Below, one piece after another: positions 1 to 8,059 of a DNA stretch of 35,634 bases (position 1 is its first letter; every line of letters starts with the position of its first letter). This stretch comes from an uncultured Bacilli bacterium (GTDB taxonomy: Bacteria > Bacillota_I > Bacilli_A > RF39 > UBA660), in contig CAKPPI010000009.1 in NCBI GenBank assembly GCA_934177545.1, positions 1-35,634 of the forward strand, read 5' to 3'. The notes below the pieces were generated by a model. That model saw nothing but the letters and a program-made list of their open reading frames with translations, searched no databases and was not told where the DNA came from. Made by a program: the position numbers and the translations under genes.

Positions 1-239
1 CTATTAGTTATAGTAAAAGTATAAGGTGTAGTATTTAACCCATCACTATCACTCATTGGTTTAGTATTATCTAGATTAATAGCATTACCTTCTGTAAAAT
101 CTACCTTTAAAGTTCCTACTTCTACACTTAGTTTCTTACTAGTAAATGTCTTAGTAAGTAAAGCATAACTACTACCTATAAGAGTTAATATACTTATTAG
201 TATTAGAATAATTAATATTATTATTTTTTTATTTTTCAT
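1..239 (-). CDS. TasA/CalY-like exported protein, N-terminal part (runs off the window)
   Basis: The ATG at 239 follows an AGGAGG site and starts a frame that stays open to base 1, so only about 79 residues are seen and the C-terminus lies outside. The protein opens with Lys residues and a long Ile/Leu-rich hydrophobic segment (about residues 6-25) ending in GSSYALLT. It continues with the beta-rich stretch KKLSVEVGTLKVDFTEG and then TPYTFTITN. This signal-plus-beta layout resembles the camelysin/TasA family of exported matrix or surface proteins, but that is family resemblance only. No SipW peptidase or C-terminal anchor can be seen here. The gene sits behind a structured leader and a terminator hairpin, so its transcription may be attenuated. 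Confidence 0.6.
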   Translation of the reverse strand, partial: MKNKKIIILIILILISILTLIGSSYALLTKTFTSKKLSVEVGTLKVDFTEGNAINLDNTKPMSDSDGLNTTPYTFTITN

Positions 240-265
240 CGTTTCCTCCTGCTAAAATAACACAT

Positions 266-300
266 AAAAAAGATAAGTCTATAACATTAGACCTATCTTT
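266..300 (-). terminator. Rho-independent terminator in the leader of the TasA/CalY-like gene
   Basis: Read on the minus strand, a 12-bp stem (299-288 with 281-270, one G-T pair, 6-nt loop) is followed directly by a U-run (270-266). It lies 27 bases upstream of the start codon at 239, so it sits in the 5' leader of that gene rather than behind another gene. recX, on the same strand, lies upstream of it, so it could also end recX read-through. Confidence 0.6.
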
Positions 301-313
301 AAACGCAATAAAA

Positions 314-406
314 GAAAGTAGTTTTTACTGCTTAGCCAAATATGGTCCCCCTCCAAGTTAACTGCATGTAAATTGAATATATTCATGGTTGACCACCTCT
401 ACTTTC
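314..406 (-). promoter_or_regulatory. Candidate structured leader RNA upstream of the TasA/CalY-like gene
   Basis: On the minus strand this segment is closed by an 8-bp perfect stem (406-399 with 321-314) and has an inner 5-bp stem (395-391 with 347-343). It also holds a purine-rich GGAGGGGGACC stretch and a small palindrome, GAATATATTC. The terminator at 299-266 follows it, giving the order expected of a transcription-attenuating leader. It matches no riboswitch class I know. A 34-codon open frame starting at the ATG near 386 could instead be a leader peptide. Function unknown. Confidence 0.35.
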
Positions 407-454
407 CTTATCAATAATATCTTATCAAATAAATATTGGTTAATCAATTACTTT

Positions 455-1201
455 TTAATCACTTACATCAAAACCAAGTAATATCATCTTTTGCTTAACT
501 TTATATGCTAATTCCTTACCCGCATATTTTCTTCCTAATTTAGCTACTAACCTTTCATAAATCCTTTTAGCTATTTCCCTATCATCATTAAATTCAGCCT
601 CGTTTAAAGCCTTATTAATCAATTCCTTAGAGAATCCTTCATTAACTAAATCACTTTCAAGTTTCATCTTTAGTACCTTATTACTCTTATCATGATTAGA
701 CCTTATCTTTTTATTTATTCTCTTAACTAACTTTTCTAATTCTATATCTTTAGAATAAGACTCTAAAGCCTTATCACAATCTTTTTCAGCAACACCCTTT
801 TGTAATAACTGCCTCTTAATCTTACCTTTTCCCCAAGAGGTTGTTAATACTTTATTATTTACATAACTAGAAGCATAATTACTATCATTTAAGTAGCCTT
901 GACTTTCTAACTTTTCCGTAACAAATTCTATCTCATTATCAGTATATCCCTTACCTAATAAATATCTTGCTAGACTATCTCTTGTTTCAGCTTTCTTATT
1001 TAATCTTTCTAATCCTTTATAATAACATTCATACTTTTTATTTTCTTCTAATAAACTAGGTAGTAGTTTATCTTCTATCTTCTTAGATAACAATAATTCA
1101 TACTTTAAAATAATTTCTTCATAAAAAGAATAAACTTTTCCATTATCCATCACTAATTCATATAAACCTTTTTGTTTCATCTTAAACATCTTTATCGTCA
1201 T
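455..1201 (-). CDS. recX: Regulatory protein RecX
   Basis: The 248-residue protein has the RecX three-helix-repeat pattern. The clearest part is residues 72-115 (ETRDSLARYLLGKGY, then EKLESQGYLNDSNYASSYV), followed by KGKIKRQLLQKGV. RecX binds RecA filaments and limits RecA recombinase and coprotease activity in the cytoplasm. The ATG at 1201 is preceded by GAGGTG. Length is typical of the longer Bacilli RecX proteins. The gene lies just downstream of rpoZ but is separated from it by a hairpin at 1232-1255; a TATAAT at 1222-1217 could serve as its own -10 element. No recA is in the window. Confidence 0.9.
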   Translation of the reverse strand: MTIKMFKMKQKGLYELVMDNGKVYSFYEEIILKYELLLSKKIEDKLLPSLLEENKKYECYYKGLERLNKKAETRDSLARYLLGKGYTDNEIEFVTEKLESQGYLNDSNYASSYVNNKVLTTSWGKGKIKRQLLQKGVAEKDCDKALESYSKDIELEKLVKRINKKIRSNHDKSNKVLKMKLESDLVNEGFSKELINKALNEAEFNDDREIAKRIYERLVAKLGRKYAGKELAYKVKQKMILLGFDVSD

Positions 1202-1227
1202 TTTAACACCTCAATATTATTATACTT

Positions 1228-1255
1228 AAAAGGAAAGCTTTTTTAATCGCTTTCC
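1228..1255 (-). terminator. Terminator after rpoZ
   Basis: On the minus strand GGAAAGC (1255-1249) pairs perfectly with GCTTTCC (1238-1232) across a 10-nt loop, followed by TTTT (1231-1228). It overlaps the last codons and stop of rpoZ and separates rpoZ from recX. Confidence 0.5.
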
Positions 1256-1446
1256 ACTACTGTTAATTTTCCCTCTAGAACTTCCTCTAAAGCTCTACCG
1301 ATATTTTTACTGCATTTATATTCATTTTCGCGTAGTTGATAATGTTCATTTCTTGACATTTCTTTACTCCGTCTTGCTGCAATATGAACAAGTTCATACT
1401 TAGAACTTACAATATTTAAAAGCTTATCAATAGAAGGATAAATCAT
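1243..1446 (-). CDS. rpoZ: DNA-directed RNA polymerase omega subunit
   Basis: The 67-residue protein begins MIYPSIDKLLNIVSSKYELV, followed by AARRSKEM. This is the conserved omega signature (PSID-L-----SKY-LV--AA-RA) that contacts the beta-prime subunit and helps RNA polymerase assembly. Length is normal for a Gram-positive omega. The ATG at 1446 has AAGGAG about 9 bases upstream. In many Bacillota rpoZ follows gmk; no gmk is seen here. A TATAAT-like element lies just upstream at about 1470. Confidence 0.93.
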   Translation of the reverse strand: MIYPSIDKLLNIVSSKYELVHIAARRSKEMSRNEHYQLRENEYKCSKNIGRALEEVLEGKLTVVESD

Positions 1447-1517
1447 ATAGTATCACACTCCTTAGTATTATAATAATATGAATAAAAATAAATTACAAGC
1501 AAGATGACACTTTTAGA

Positions 1518-1546
1518 CAAAAAGAAAGAGTAGTAATTAACTACTC
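1518..1546 (-). terminator. Terminator after the thioredoxin-like gene
   Basis: On the minus strand GAGTAGT (1546-1540) pairs with ACTACTC (1534-1528) across TAATT, and TTTCTTTTT follows. The hairpin overlaps the stop codon of the gene ending at 1541. Confidence 0.7.
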
Positions 1547-1795
1547 CATACAAAGTTCTTTGATATATCTTTTAATTTCTCTATCTGTTAAGACAGCACC
1601 TTTAGAAACTATATTCCCATCAATAATAAGTGCTGGTATAACATCTATTTTATATCTATCTTTAAGATTTTTTTCTATCTTTTCTATATTTAGTTTTAAA
1701 TTCATCTCTCTTTCGACTTTAGATAAATTCTTTAGTAATTTCATTCCATTACTACAATCTGTTCCAACTACTTTTATATCAACGATAGGCCTCAC
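1541..1795 (-). CDS. Small thioredoxin-fold protein with a single active-site cysteine
   Basis: The 84-residue protein matches the small redox-active disulfide protein 2 / thioredoxin_3 pattern: beta strand IKVVGTDC, long helix, the cis-proline segment VIPALIIDG, and a final strand and helix (GAVLTDREIKRYIKEL). Family members carry CxxC after the first strand; here the motif reads CSNG (residues 14-17), so the second cysteine is lost and a normal disulfide cannot form. It may act by glutathionylation-like or monothiol chemistry, or be a non-redox relative (inference). The start is a GTG at 1795. The nearest purine-rich site is very close to it and an in-frame stop lies upstream, so the start is the only candidate but not a strong one. 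Confidence 0.7.
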   Translation of the reverse strand: MRPIVDIKVVGTDCSNGMKLLKNLSKVEREMNLKLNIEKIEKNLKDRYKIDVIPALIIDGNIVSKGAVLTDREIKRYIKELCME

Positions 1796-1858
1796 TTCCT
1801 TTCCACAACTACACTATACTAGATAATTATGTATAAATTATGGGATAAAAGTGAAAAC

Positions 1859-2125
1859 TCATTTCACAATTAAATCTTGATAGTCTTTTTTGTCTAATAT
1901 CCACTTATTAACGTAAGAGCATTCAATTACTACTTTATAATTATTATCTTTAAAGTAGTTAAATACTTCTTCTAACATCTTACTAGCTATACCTTTACCT
2001 CTTTCTTCTGGCTTTACTATAGTACTAGTTAGTCTAATTAGATTATTATCTTTAGTAAATAAAATATTACCAACTACTCTTTCATCTATAAAATAATCTA
2101 TTTTATTATTACTTATCTTAATCAC
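1859..2125 (-). CDS. GNAT-like small N-acetyltransferase (YidJ/COG2388 type)
   Basis: The 88-residue protein carries the acetyl-CoA-binding part of the GNAT fold in its short form: STIVKPEERGKGIASKMLEEVFNYF (residues 34-58) with the R/Q-x-x-G-x-G/A loop as RGKGIA, then VVIECSYVNKWI. Proteins of this family are small acetyltransferases of unknown substrate. It starts with GTG at 2125 and lies three bases after the stop of the upstream thioredoxin-like gene, so the two are probably cotranscribed. The acceptor cannot be named from sequence. Confidence 0.75.
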   Translation of the reverse strand: MIKISNNKIDYFIDERVVGNILFTKDNNLIRLTSTIVKPEERGKGIASKMLEEVFNYFKDNNYKVVIECSYVNKWILDKKDYQDLIVK

Positions 2126-2128
2126 TTA

Positions 2129-2848
2129 TTAACATCCTTTATCTAAATCACAAGTTTTATTTTTATCACTTACTTGTTTTAATACTTTTTTAATCTTATT
2201 ATATGTTTCTTTTTCCATTTCTTTAGTAAGTTTCATATAACCATCAGTTTGTTTATCACTAATACCTGTTGTTAACTCTTTAGCTTCACCATCTATAACA
2301 CTAACAATACTTGGAGCATAGATTCTTTTCTCTCCTACTTTTATCTCATTATTATCACTATCTGTTAAAGTATAATCTTCTAAAACAGGTTTTAATTTTT
2401 CAAGTAGTTTACTATAGTCTTTACTACCTTTTTTAACTAGTTTTGGTTTATTATCATCATCTAGTTCAAAAGTATCTCTAATATCTTTTACATCTATATA
2501 ATATACTTCTTGATTTAATTCTTTAGAAATAGATGCAAGAGTTGGTACTACACTACGACACCATGGACATGTATCAAAGCCAAAGTATAAAACAAAAGAT
2601 TTCTTTTTATCAATTAACTCTAATACTTCTTCTGTAGTTTTATAAACAATTTTATTTTTACTATCTATGGTTATCTCACGGTATTTCTTACCTTGATCGT
2701 TCTTTTTACCATTTAACTTTTCATATTCTTCTTTAAACTTTATACCATCAGTTTGACTATTATTAGTAATTACTTTTTGTATATTAAGAACTAGTACTAT
2801 AGCTGCTAGTACAGTTACTATTATCATAAATAATTTATTATCTTTCAC
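2129..2848 (-). CDS. Membrane-anchored thioredoxin-fold protein with CPWC motif
   Basis: The 239-residue protein has an N-terminal transmembrane anchor (about residues 5-23), a charged linker, then a thioredoxin-fold domain. FVLYFGFDTCPWCRSVVPTL (about residues 85-104) holds the CPWC redox site; a second half follows with YIDVKDIRD and the YAPSIVSVIDG cis-proline segment. The predicted place of action is the outer face of the membrane, as a thiol-disulfide exchange or bacteriocin-accessory-type protein (inference). The C-terminus ends in KTCDLDKGC, adding two extra cysteines. The start is GTG at 2848 with GGAGGG upstream. It forms a two-gene unit with the acetyltransferase downstream. Confidence 0.8.
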   Translation of the reverse strand: MKDNKLFMIIVTVLAAIVLVLNIQKVITNNSQTDGIKFKEEYEKLNGKKNDQGKKYREITIDSKNKIVYKTTEEVLELIDKKKSFVLYFGFDTCPWCRSVVPTLASISKELNQEVYYIDVKDIRDTFELDDDNKPKLVKKGSKDYSKLLEKLKPVLEDYTLTDSDNNEIKVGEKRIYAPSIVSVIDGEAKELTTGISDKQTDGYMKLTKEMEKETYNKIKKVLKQVSDKNKTCDLDKGC

Positions 2849-2918
2849 TTCTTATCCCTCCAACTACATTAATTTTATCATGCAAAAAGAGATAAGTCAT
2901 TATTTATTTCTAGATAAA

Positions 2919-2947
2919 TTGACGCTTATTAAATACTAGTATAGAAT
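2919..2947 (+). promoter_or_regulatory. Promoter for the glycerophosphodiesterase gene
   Basis: TTGACG at 2919-2924 and TAGAAT at 2942-2947 are separated by 17 bases, a near-consensus vegetative promoter. It lies about 30 bases before the GGAGG and ATG of the gene starting at 2976. Confidence 0.65.
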
Positions 2948-2975
2948 AATAAGTAAATTTGGAGGTAGTAAGTAT

Positions 2976-3920
2976 ATGAAAAAAATTGTTAAAAGATTAC
3001 TATTATTCACTAGTGCTGCAACTATTGCTACATCATCTATTGCATATAAATTATCACACGATACACAAACTGGTTTTATAAAAGATCTTACTGATTTCTT
3101 TAGTGATGATGATGATTTTTCTATCGTAGCTCATAGAGGTTTTTCTTCTCTTGCTATTGAAAATACTAAAGATGCTTTAGAACTTGCTAATAACACTTCT
3201 TATATTGATATGATTGAATTTGATATTAGATTAACTAATGATGATAAACTAGTCTTATCACATAATAATACTGTTGATACTTTAAAAGGAAAGACTATTA
3301 AAATATCAGATAGTCTAAGTAGTAAACTATTAAGTGAAGAATTAATTTATAAGAAGCCTTGGACTAAATCATATATTAATACTCTTAGTGAAATAGATGG
3401 ATTAGTTATTAGGAAAAGATTTGAAAACATAAATAATAAAACTTATAAGTTAATCACTCTTAGTGATGCTATCGATATATGTAAAAATAAAGAAATGTTA
3501 CTTGATTTAAAATTTAATAATGATACAAGAAAGTTTATAACTGTCTTAGAAGAAGAACTTAAAGATAAAGATACTGATAATATGACTTTTCAAAGTTCTA
3601 ATTTACTTGCCCTACTTTGTCTAGAAAAAGAAAAAAAAGATTATAATTATCAAGCTATTATTAATTCTAAAGATAAGCTTAACTATATTAGTCTATTTGA
3701 TAATATCGCTTTAAAAGAACAATTAGTAACCTATAAAGTAATTGATGAATTAGAAAAAGATAATAAAAATGTATCTATTTGGACTATTAATTCCGTTAAA
3801 GAACTAGATAGCGTTTTAAATAAAGTAGATGATTATTATAAGGATATAACATATATTACTGACTATCCCGATATAGTTAACTATGAATTACAAAAGAAAA
3901 CCTTAACTAAAACTAATTAA
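2976..3920 (+). CDS. Glycerophosphodiester phosphodiesterase family protein
   Basis: The 314-residue protein starts with a hydrophobic signal or anchor (about residues 8-24). It then has the GDPD signature FSIVAHRGFSSLAIENT (about residues 48-64), with catalytic HRG and the ENT motif, and MIEFDIRLTNDDKLVLSHN, giving the metal-binding E-x-D and second histidine. Family members hydrolyse glycerophosphodiesters to glycerol 3-phosphate and an alcohol. The anchor suggests action on the outer membrane face, perhaps on lipid or teichoic-acid head groups (inference). A stretch of Asp residues (SDDDDDF) separates the anchor from the domain. The ATG has GGAGG 10 bases before it. Confidence 0.88.
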   Translation: MKKIVKRLLLFTSAATIATSSIAYKLSHDTQTGFIKDLTDFFSDDDDFSIVAHRGFSSLAIENTKDALELANNTSYIDMIEFDIRLTNDDKLVLSHNNTVDTLKGKTIKISDSLSSKLLSEELIYKKPWTKSYINTLSEIDGLVIRKRFENINNKTYKLITLSDAIDICKNKEMLLDLKFNNDTRKFITVLEEELKDKDTDNMTFQSSNLLALLCLEKEKKDYNYQAIINSKDKLNYISLFDNIALKEQLVTYKVIDELEKDNKNVSIWTINSVKELDSVLNKVDDYYKDITYITDYPDIVNYELQKKTLTKTN

Positions 3921-3924
3921 GGTT
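3899..3924. terminator. Bidirectional terminator between two convergent genes
   Basis: AACCTTAA (3899-3906) pairs with TTAAGGTT (3917-3924) around a 10-nt loop, with T-rich sequence on both sides. It spans the convergent, slightly overlapping ends of the GDPD and YitT genes. Confidence 0.55.
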
Positions 3925-4803
3925 CTTTATATTTTGATGAACTTTTTTTATTTTCTTAGTAGATTTAATATGTTCCCCAATTACTTCTGATACTTCTAAG
4001 ATAGTAATAAAAGCTCTATCATCCATCTCTTCTACTATTTTCTTAAGTTCAAATATTTCAATTCTAGTTAAGACACAGTATAGTACTTCTTTATCACCAC
4101 TAATTAAACCTTGTCCTTTAATAAATGTTACTGTTCTACCTAATCTTTTATATATTTCTTCAGCAAGAGCAGTTCCATTACTAGTAACAATTAAAGCAGC
4201 TTTCGCTTGTTCTAATCCTTCTGATACAAAGTCTATTACTTTAAAAGTTATAAAGTAAGTAAGTAATGAGTATAAGGCTCTATCAAGTCCAAAGATAAAT
4301 CCTGCTACTGTATAAATAATAAGGTTAAAACATAATACTACTTGTCCTACTGATAAAGATGTTTTCTTACTAATTACGATAGCTACTGATTCTGTTCCAT
4401 CAACACATCCACCAAAGTGAATAATTAGACCAACTCCTACTCCTAGTAAAACACCTCCAAAGACAGTGGCTAGTAATATTTGTTCTGTTAATGGTTCTAC
4501 ATTATGAAATAGATTTAAACATAAAGAGAATAGCCCCATCGTATAAATAGTTCTTACTAAGAATCCTTTACCTAAATTTCTAAACCCTACATAAACAAAT
4601 GGTATATTAATTAATAAAACCAGAATACTTAGTGGTATATTAGTTAATTTTGATACAATTATTGATATACCAGTAACTCCTCCATCTAAGATAGTATTAG
4701 GTATTAAGAATGACTCTAGGGCATATGCTGCTATTACTGTACCTACTGTCAACATAATAAAAGAAATAATAAATTGTAAATACTTATTTTTTGTTTTATT
4801 CAT
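3913..4803 (-). CDS. YitT family membrane protein (DUF161 + DUF2179)
   Basis: The 296-residue protein has about five to six hydrophobic segments in its first 200 residues. They include the family motif region LESFLIPNTILDGGVTGISIIVSK and the GLIIHFGGCVDGTESVAIVISKKT segment. A cytoplasmic C-terminal DUF2179-like domain follows (VTFIKGQGLISGDKEVLYCVLTRIEIFELKKIV). YitT proteins are widespread in Gram-positives; the transported substrate is not established. The ATG at 4803 has GGAGG 8 bases before it. The gene converges on the GDPD gene with an 8-base overlap of coding ends. Confidence 0.9.
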   Translation of the reverse strand: MNKTKNKYLQFIISFIMLTVGTVIAAYALESFLIPNTILDGGVTGISIIVSKLTNIPLSILVLLINIPFVYVGFRNLGKGFLVRTIYTMGLFSLCLNLFHNVEPLTEQILLATVFGGVLLGVGVGLIIHFGGCVDGTESVAIVISKKTSLSVGQVVLCFNLIIYTVAGFIFGLDRALYSLLTYFITFKVIDFVSEGLEQAKAALIVTSNGTALAEEIYKRLGRTVTFIKGQGLISGDKEVLYCVLTRIEIFELKKIVEEMDDRAFITILEVSEVIGEHIKSTKKIKKVHQNIKNLN

Positions 4804-4824
4804 TAACTCATCCTCCTCATTGTA

Positions 4825-4833
4825 ATTATAGCA
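4825..4833 (-). promoter_or_regulatory. Extended -10 promoter element for the YitT gene
   Basis: On the minus strand the sequence reads TGCTATAAT about 20 bases before the start codon region, an extended -10 element. No good -35 is seen. Confidence 0.45.
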
Positions 4834-4907
4834 AAATATATTTAATTTTTACATAGTATTTACTAAGTAATTTATCATATGTTATCATATAAATGGTGAA
4901 GATAAAA

Positions 4908-5324
4908 ATGGAAATATTAATTAGAGATTATAAAATAGAAGATAAAGAAAGTTTAGAACAGTTACTTAATGAACATTATAAAAATATTAATATAGATAAG
5001 TTAGAAAATAGTGATAAATCATTTAGTATTGTAGCAGTTAATGATAAAGAAGTAGTAGGTCATTTGCATATAGATATAATTAATGATTACTTTAGAAATA
5101 TTAAGTTTGGTTATATAACTTATGTCTGTGTCAAAAAAGAATATCAAAATAGAAGAATTGGTACTTATCTTTTAGAAAAAGCTGATACTATTGCAAAAGA
5201 TAATAAACTATCTTATTATGAATTAACATCTAGATTAGAAAGAAGAGCAGCTCATCATTTATACTTAAAAAATGGGTTTGTAATTAGAGAGTCTACTATC
5301 TTTAAAAAGAATTATAGGTGGTAA
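4908..5324 (+). CDS. GNAT family N-acetyltransferase
   Basis: The protein (138 residues from this start) has the GNAT fold: an IRDYKIEDKESLEQLL N-terminus, the IKFGYITYVCVKKEYQNRRIGTYLLEKA segment with the acetyl-CoA loop QNRRIG, and HHLYLKNGFV near the end. The ATG at 4908 is chosen over the in-frame ATG at 4893 because GGTG lies at the right distance before it. The ribosome-binding site of the next gene lies in the last codons, and that gene starts one base after the stop. The two are therefore very probably cotranscribed. The substrate is unknown; the short form is common for small-molecule acetyltransferases. Confidence 0.85.
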   Translation: MEILIRDYKIEDKESLEQLLNEHYKNINIDKLENSDKSFSIVAVNDKEVVGHLHIDIINDYFRNIKFGYITYVCVKKEYQNRRIGTYLLEKADTIAKDNKLSYYELTSRLERRAAHHLYLKNGFVIRESTIFKKNYRW

Positions 5325-5325
5325 T

Positions 5326-6021
5326 ATGGATCAAGAAAAAATTGGAAAACTTATTAAAAAGATTAGACAAGATAATAATCTTACCCAACAAGAACTAGCT
5401 AAGAAATATGGTATTACCTATCAAGCAGTTAGTAAATGGGAAAATGGTAAAGCTATCCCTGATATAGCCCTATTAAAAGAAATATGTCATGATTTTAATC
5501 TAGATATAAATGACTTATTAGATGGCAATTATAAAAAGAAAAGTATTAATAAAAAGTATATATTAATTACAACTATTATAATTATCTTAATTACTATATC
5601 TATTATAACTTTCTATAATACTAAAAAAGAATACTTTCACTTTAAAACTTTATCCTCTAGTTGTAGTGCTTTTACGATTAAAGGAACAGTCGCTTATAAT
5701 AATAATCAATCATCTATTTATATATCAAATATAGACTACTGTGGTGGAGATGATAATACTATCTATAAAGAAATAGAATGTATTCTATATGAGAAAGATA
5801 AGAACAATATTTCAAAAGAAATAAATAAGAAAAAAAGTAATAATTCTACTATTGAAGATTATTTAAAAGATATTACGTTTAAAGTAAATAATTATAATAG
5901 ACTATGCAAAAATTTTACTAAAAACAGTCTTTATCTAACAGTTAGAGCTACTACTGATGATAATAAAATTACAACTTATGAAATACCATTATCTATAAAT
6001 GATGATTGCTTTATGAACTAA
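5326..6021 (+). CDS. Membrane-anchored Xre-family regulator with extracytoplasmic domain
   Basis: The 231-residue protein opens with a helix-turn-helix Xre domain (residues 3-62: IGKLIKKIRQDNNLTQQELA, YGITYQAVSKWENGKAIPDI). One transmembrane segment follows (about 77-98, YILITTIIIILITISIITFY), then a roughly 130-residue outer domain with five cysteines (SSCSAF, DYCGGD, IECIL, RLCKNF, DDCFMN). This is a one-component membrane regulator layout: DNA binding inside, sensing or anchoring outside. The outer domain is not a family I recognise. It is coupled to the upstream acetyltransferase gene, whose stop precedes its ATG by one base, and is followed by a strong terminator. Confidence 0.82.
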   Translation: MDQEKIGKLIKKIRQDNNLTQQELAKKYGITYQAVSKWENGKAIPDIALLKEICHDFNLDINDLLDGNYKKKSINKKYILITTIIIILITISIITFYNTKKEYFHFKTLSSSCSAFTIKGTVAYNNNQSSIYISNIDYCGGDDNTIYKEIECILYEKDKNNISKEINKKKSNNSTIEDYLKDITFKVNNYNRLCKNFTKNSLYLTVRATTDDNKITTYEIPLSINDDCFMN

Positions 6022-6045
6022 ACTCAACTACGAGTTTAGTTTTTT
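6016..6045 (+). terminator. Rho-independent terminator
   Basis: A perfect 10-bp stem (6016-6025 with 6032-6041) with a 6-nt loop is followed by a T-run. It overlaps the stop codon of the Xre-membrane regulator. Confidence 0.85.
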
Positions 6046-6112
6046 CAACTACTATTTTATTTATCTTTTATAAATTATTATTTATGATTAATTTATAAAG
6101 GAGATGTTATTT

Positions 6113-8050
6113 ATGAAAAAAGTTTTATTGTGTTTATTAATTAGTATTTTATTAGTAGTAAGTATAAATATCTCTACTAATAATCAGAAAGGAAGGAAAC
6201 TTCTTAAAACAAAGGAAAGTTTAATAATGATGCAAAGTAAAGAAGAAGCTAAATTTAAAATAGAAGGATATAGTATTGATAACCCTAATATTATAGTAGA
6301 TCCTTATAAGTCTTCTCCCCTAACCGCTCTTATTCTTTTTGAAACAAAAGAAAATGTTAGTCCTAAAGTAACAGTAGTTGGTAAAGATGAAAATACTACT
6401 CTTACTCATAAGTTTAATAAGAGTAAAAAGCATTACTTATCAATCTATGGATTATATCCTGATAGTGAAAATGAAATTATAGTAGAATATAAGAATATTA
6501 GAAAGGTTTTTAAAATTAAAACTGATAAGTTACCTGATAATTTTATAATTCCTACTAGTGTAAAAGCTGATAAAGAAAAGCTTGCTAATGATTTTTATTT
6601 TTATTCTCCATCATCTACTGGATATACAGCCGCTTATGATGTTAATGGTGATGTTAGATGGTATTTATCTTATAAGGCTATTTGGGATATTGAAAGATTA
6701 AAGAATGGACATTTACTTGTTGGAACAGAAAGACTTATAAACTCTCCTTATTATGTTACTGGGCTTTATGAGATTGATATGTTTGGAAAAATTTATAAAG
6801 AATATAGTCTAAAAGGAGGATACCATCATGATTATTATGAGATGCCTAATGGTAATTTATTAGTAGCTTCTGATAACTTTTTAAATAATGATGGTACTGT
6901 TGAAGATTATATTGTAGAACTCGATAGAGAAACTGGAAAAGAAGTTAGACAATTTGATTTAAGAAAAATATTAAAGATGACTGATGGAAAAAGTGAAAAC
7001 TGGACTAGTTATGACTGGTTCCATAATAACTCTGTTTGGTATGATAAAAAGACTAATTCTATTACGTTATCTGGAAGACATCAAGATGCTGTTATTAATA
7101 TAGATTACAAAAGTGGTAAACTTAACTGGATAATTGGAGATTCTACTAACTGGAGTAAAGAGTATCAAAAGTATTTCTTTAAACCTATCGGTAAAGACTT
7201 TGAATGGCAATGGAGTCAACATGCTGCTATGATTACCCCTAAAGGTGAAGTATTTATCTTTGATAATGGTAATAATAAATCGAAAAAGAAAGATAATTAT
7301 GTAGATGCTAGTAATTCTTATTCACGAGGAGTTATTTATAAGATAGATACTAAAAAAATGACTATTAAACAAGTATTTGAATATGGTAAAGAAAGAGAAA
7401 GTGACTTTTATTCACCATATATTTCTGATGTAGATTATTTAAATGATAATCACTATATTATTCATTCTGGTGGTATTGTATCAGTTGATGGAAAAGCTTC
7501 TAACAAACCAGCCGGTCTAACAGAAGGAAATGTTTCCTTAAAATCTGATACAGTTGAACTACTTGATAATGATGTTATCTTTGAATTAGTACTACCTAGT
7601 AATTTCTACCGAGTAGAAAAGATGAATATTTATAATGATACAGAATTAAAACTAGGTAATGCTACAAGAGTTGGTAGTCTTGGTAAGACAAATATTACTA
7701 AGAAAAAAATTAGTTTAGCTAGTAATAGTAATAAGATAGATAAAGATTATACTAAACATAATATTAAGTTTACTAAAGAAATAGATAGATTAGTCTTTAC
7801 TGGTCAATTTAAAAGAGAAGATAAAGTTAATATTATTTTAAAGAAGAATACTATTTCTAATTATTATGAAATAAAAGTTAGTAAAAAGCCATATACAGCA
7901 TTATGTGTTGATATATTTAGTGAAGAAGAAAATAAAAATGGTATTGTTATTAATAGATATATTAATGCTGAAGGATTATCAGGTACCTACTCTATTTATC
8001 TTGAAATAAATGGTAAAATATACGATACTAAAGAATCAGTTAAATTTTAA
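6113..8050 (+). CDS. Arylsulfotransferase (ASST) family protein
   Basis: The protein (645 residues from this start) has an N-terminal hydrophobic signal segment, a small beta domain, then the ASST beta-propeller region. Supporting motifs are STGYTAAYDVNGDVRWYL, GGYHHDYYEMPNGNLLVASD, WFHNNSVWYDKKTNSITLSG, and WSQHAAMITPKGEVFIFDNG. Histidines in the HHDYYEMPNGN and SQHAAM segments are where the family places its catalytic residues. Classical members move sulfate between phenolic compounds without PAPS, at the cell surface; the Gram-positive substrate is unknown. The ATG at 6113 is chosen over that at 6104 because AAGGAG ends right at the latter. Terminators lie on both sides, so it is a single-gene unit. 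Confidence 0.82.
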   Translation: MKKVLLCLLISILLVVSINISTNNQKGRKLLKTKESLIMMQSKEEAKFKIEGYSIDNPNIIVDPYKSSPLTALILFETKENVSPKVTVVGKDENTTLTHKFNKSKKHYLSIYGLYPDSENEIIVEYKNIRKVFKIKTDKLPDNFIIPTSVKADKEKLANDFYFYSPSSTGYTAAYDVNGDVRWYLSYKAIWDIERLKNGHLLVGTERLINSPYYVTGLYEIDMFGKIYKEYSLKGGYHHDYYEMPNGNLLVASDNFLNNDGTVEDYIVELDRETGKEVRQFDLRKILKMTDGKSENWTSYDWFHNNSVWYDKKTNSITLSGRHQDAVINIDYKSGKLNWIIGDSTNWSKEYQKYFFKPIGKDFEWQWSQHAAMITPKGEVFIFDNGNNKSKKKDNYVDASNSYSRGVIYKIDTKKMTIKQVFEYGKERESDFYSPYISDVDYLNDNHYIIHSGGIVSVDGKASNKPAGLTEGNVSLKSDTVELLDNDVIFELVLPSNFYRVEKMNIYNDTELKLGNATRVGSLGKTNITKKKISLASNSNKIDKDYTKHNIKFTKEIDRLVFTGQFKREDKVNIILKKNTISNYYEIKVSKKPYTALCVDIFSEEENKNGIVINRYINAEGLSGTYSIYLEINGKIYDTKESVKF

Positions 8051-8059
8051 ATATATAAA

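Noticed and set aside
1560..1826. Plus-strand open frame opposite the thioredoxin-like gene
   Set aside because: It is antisense to a recognisable fold, lacks a ribosome-binding site and has the composition of a mirror frame. The same holds for frames antisense to the DUF2207, recombinase, essC and FIST genes.
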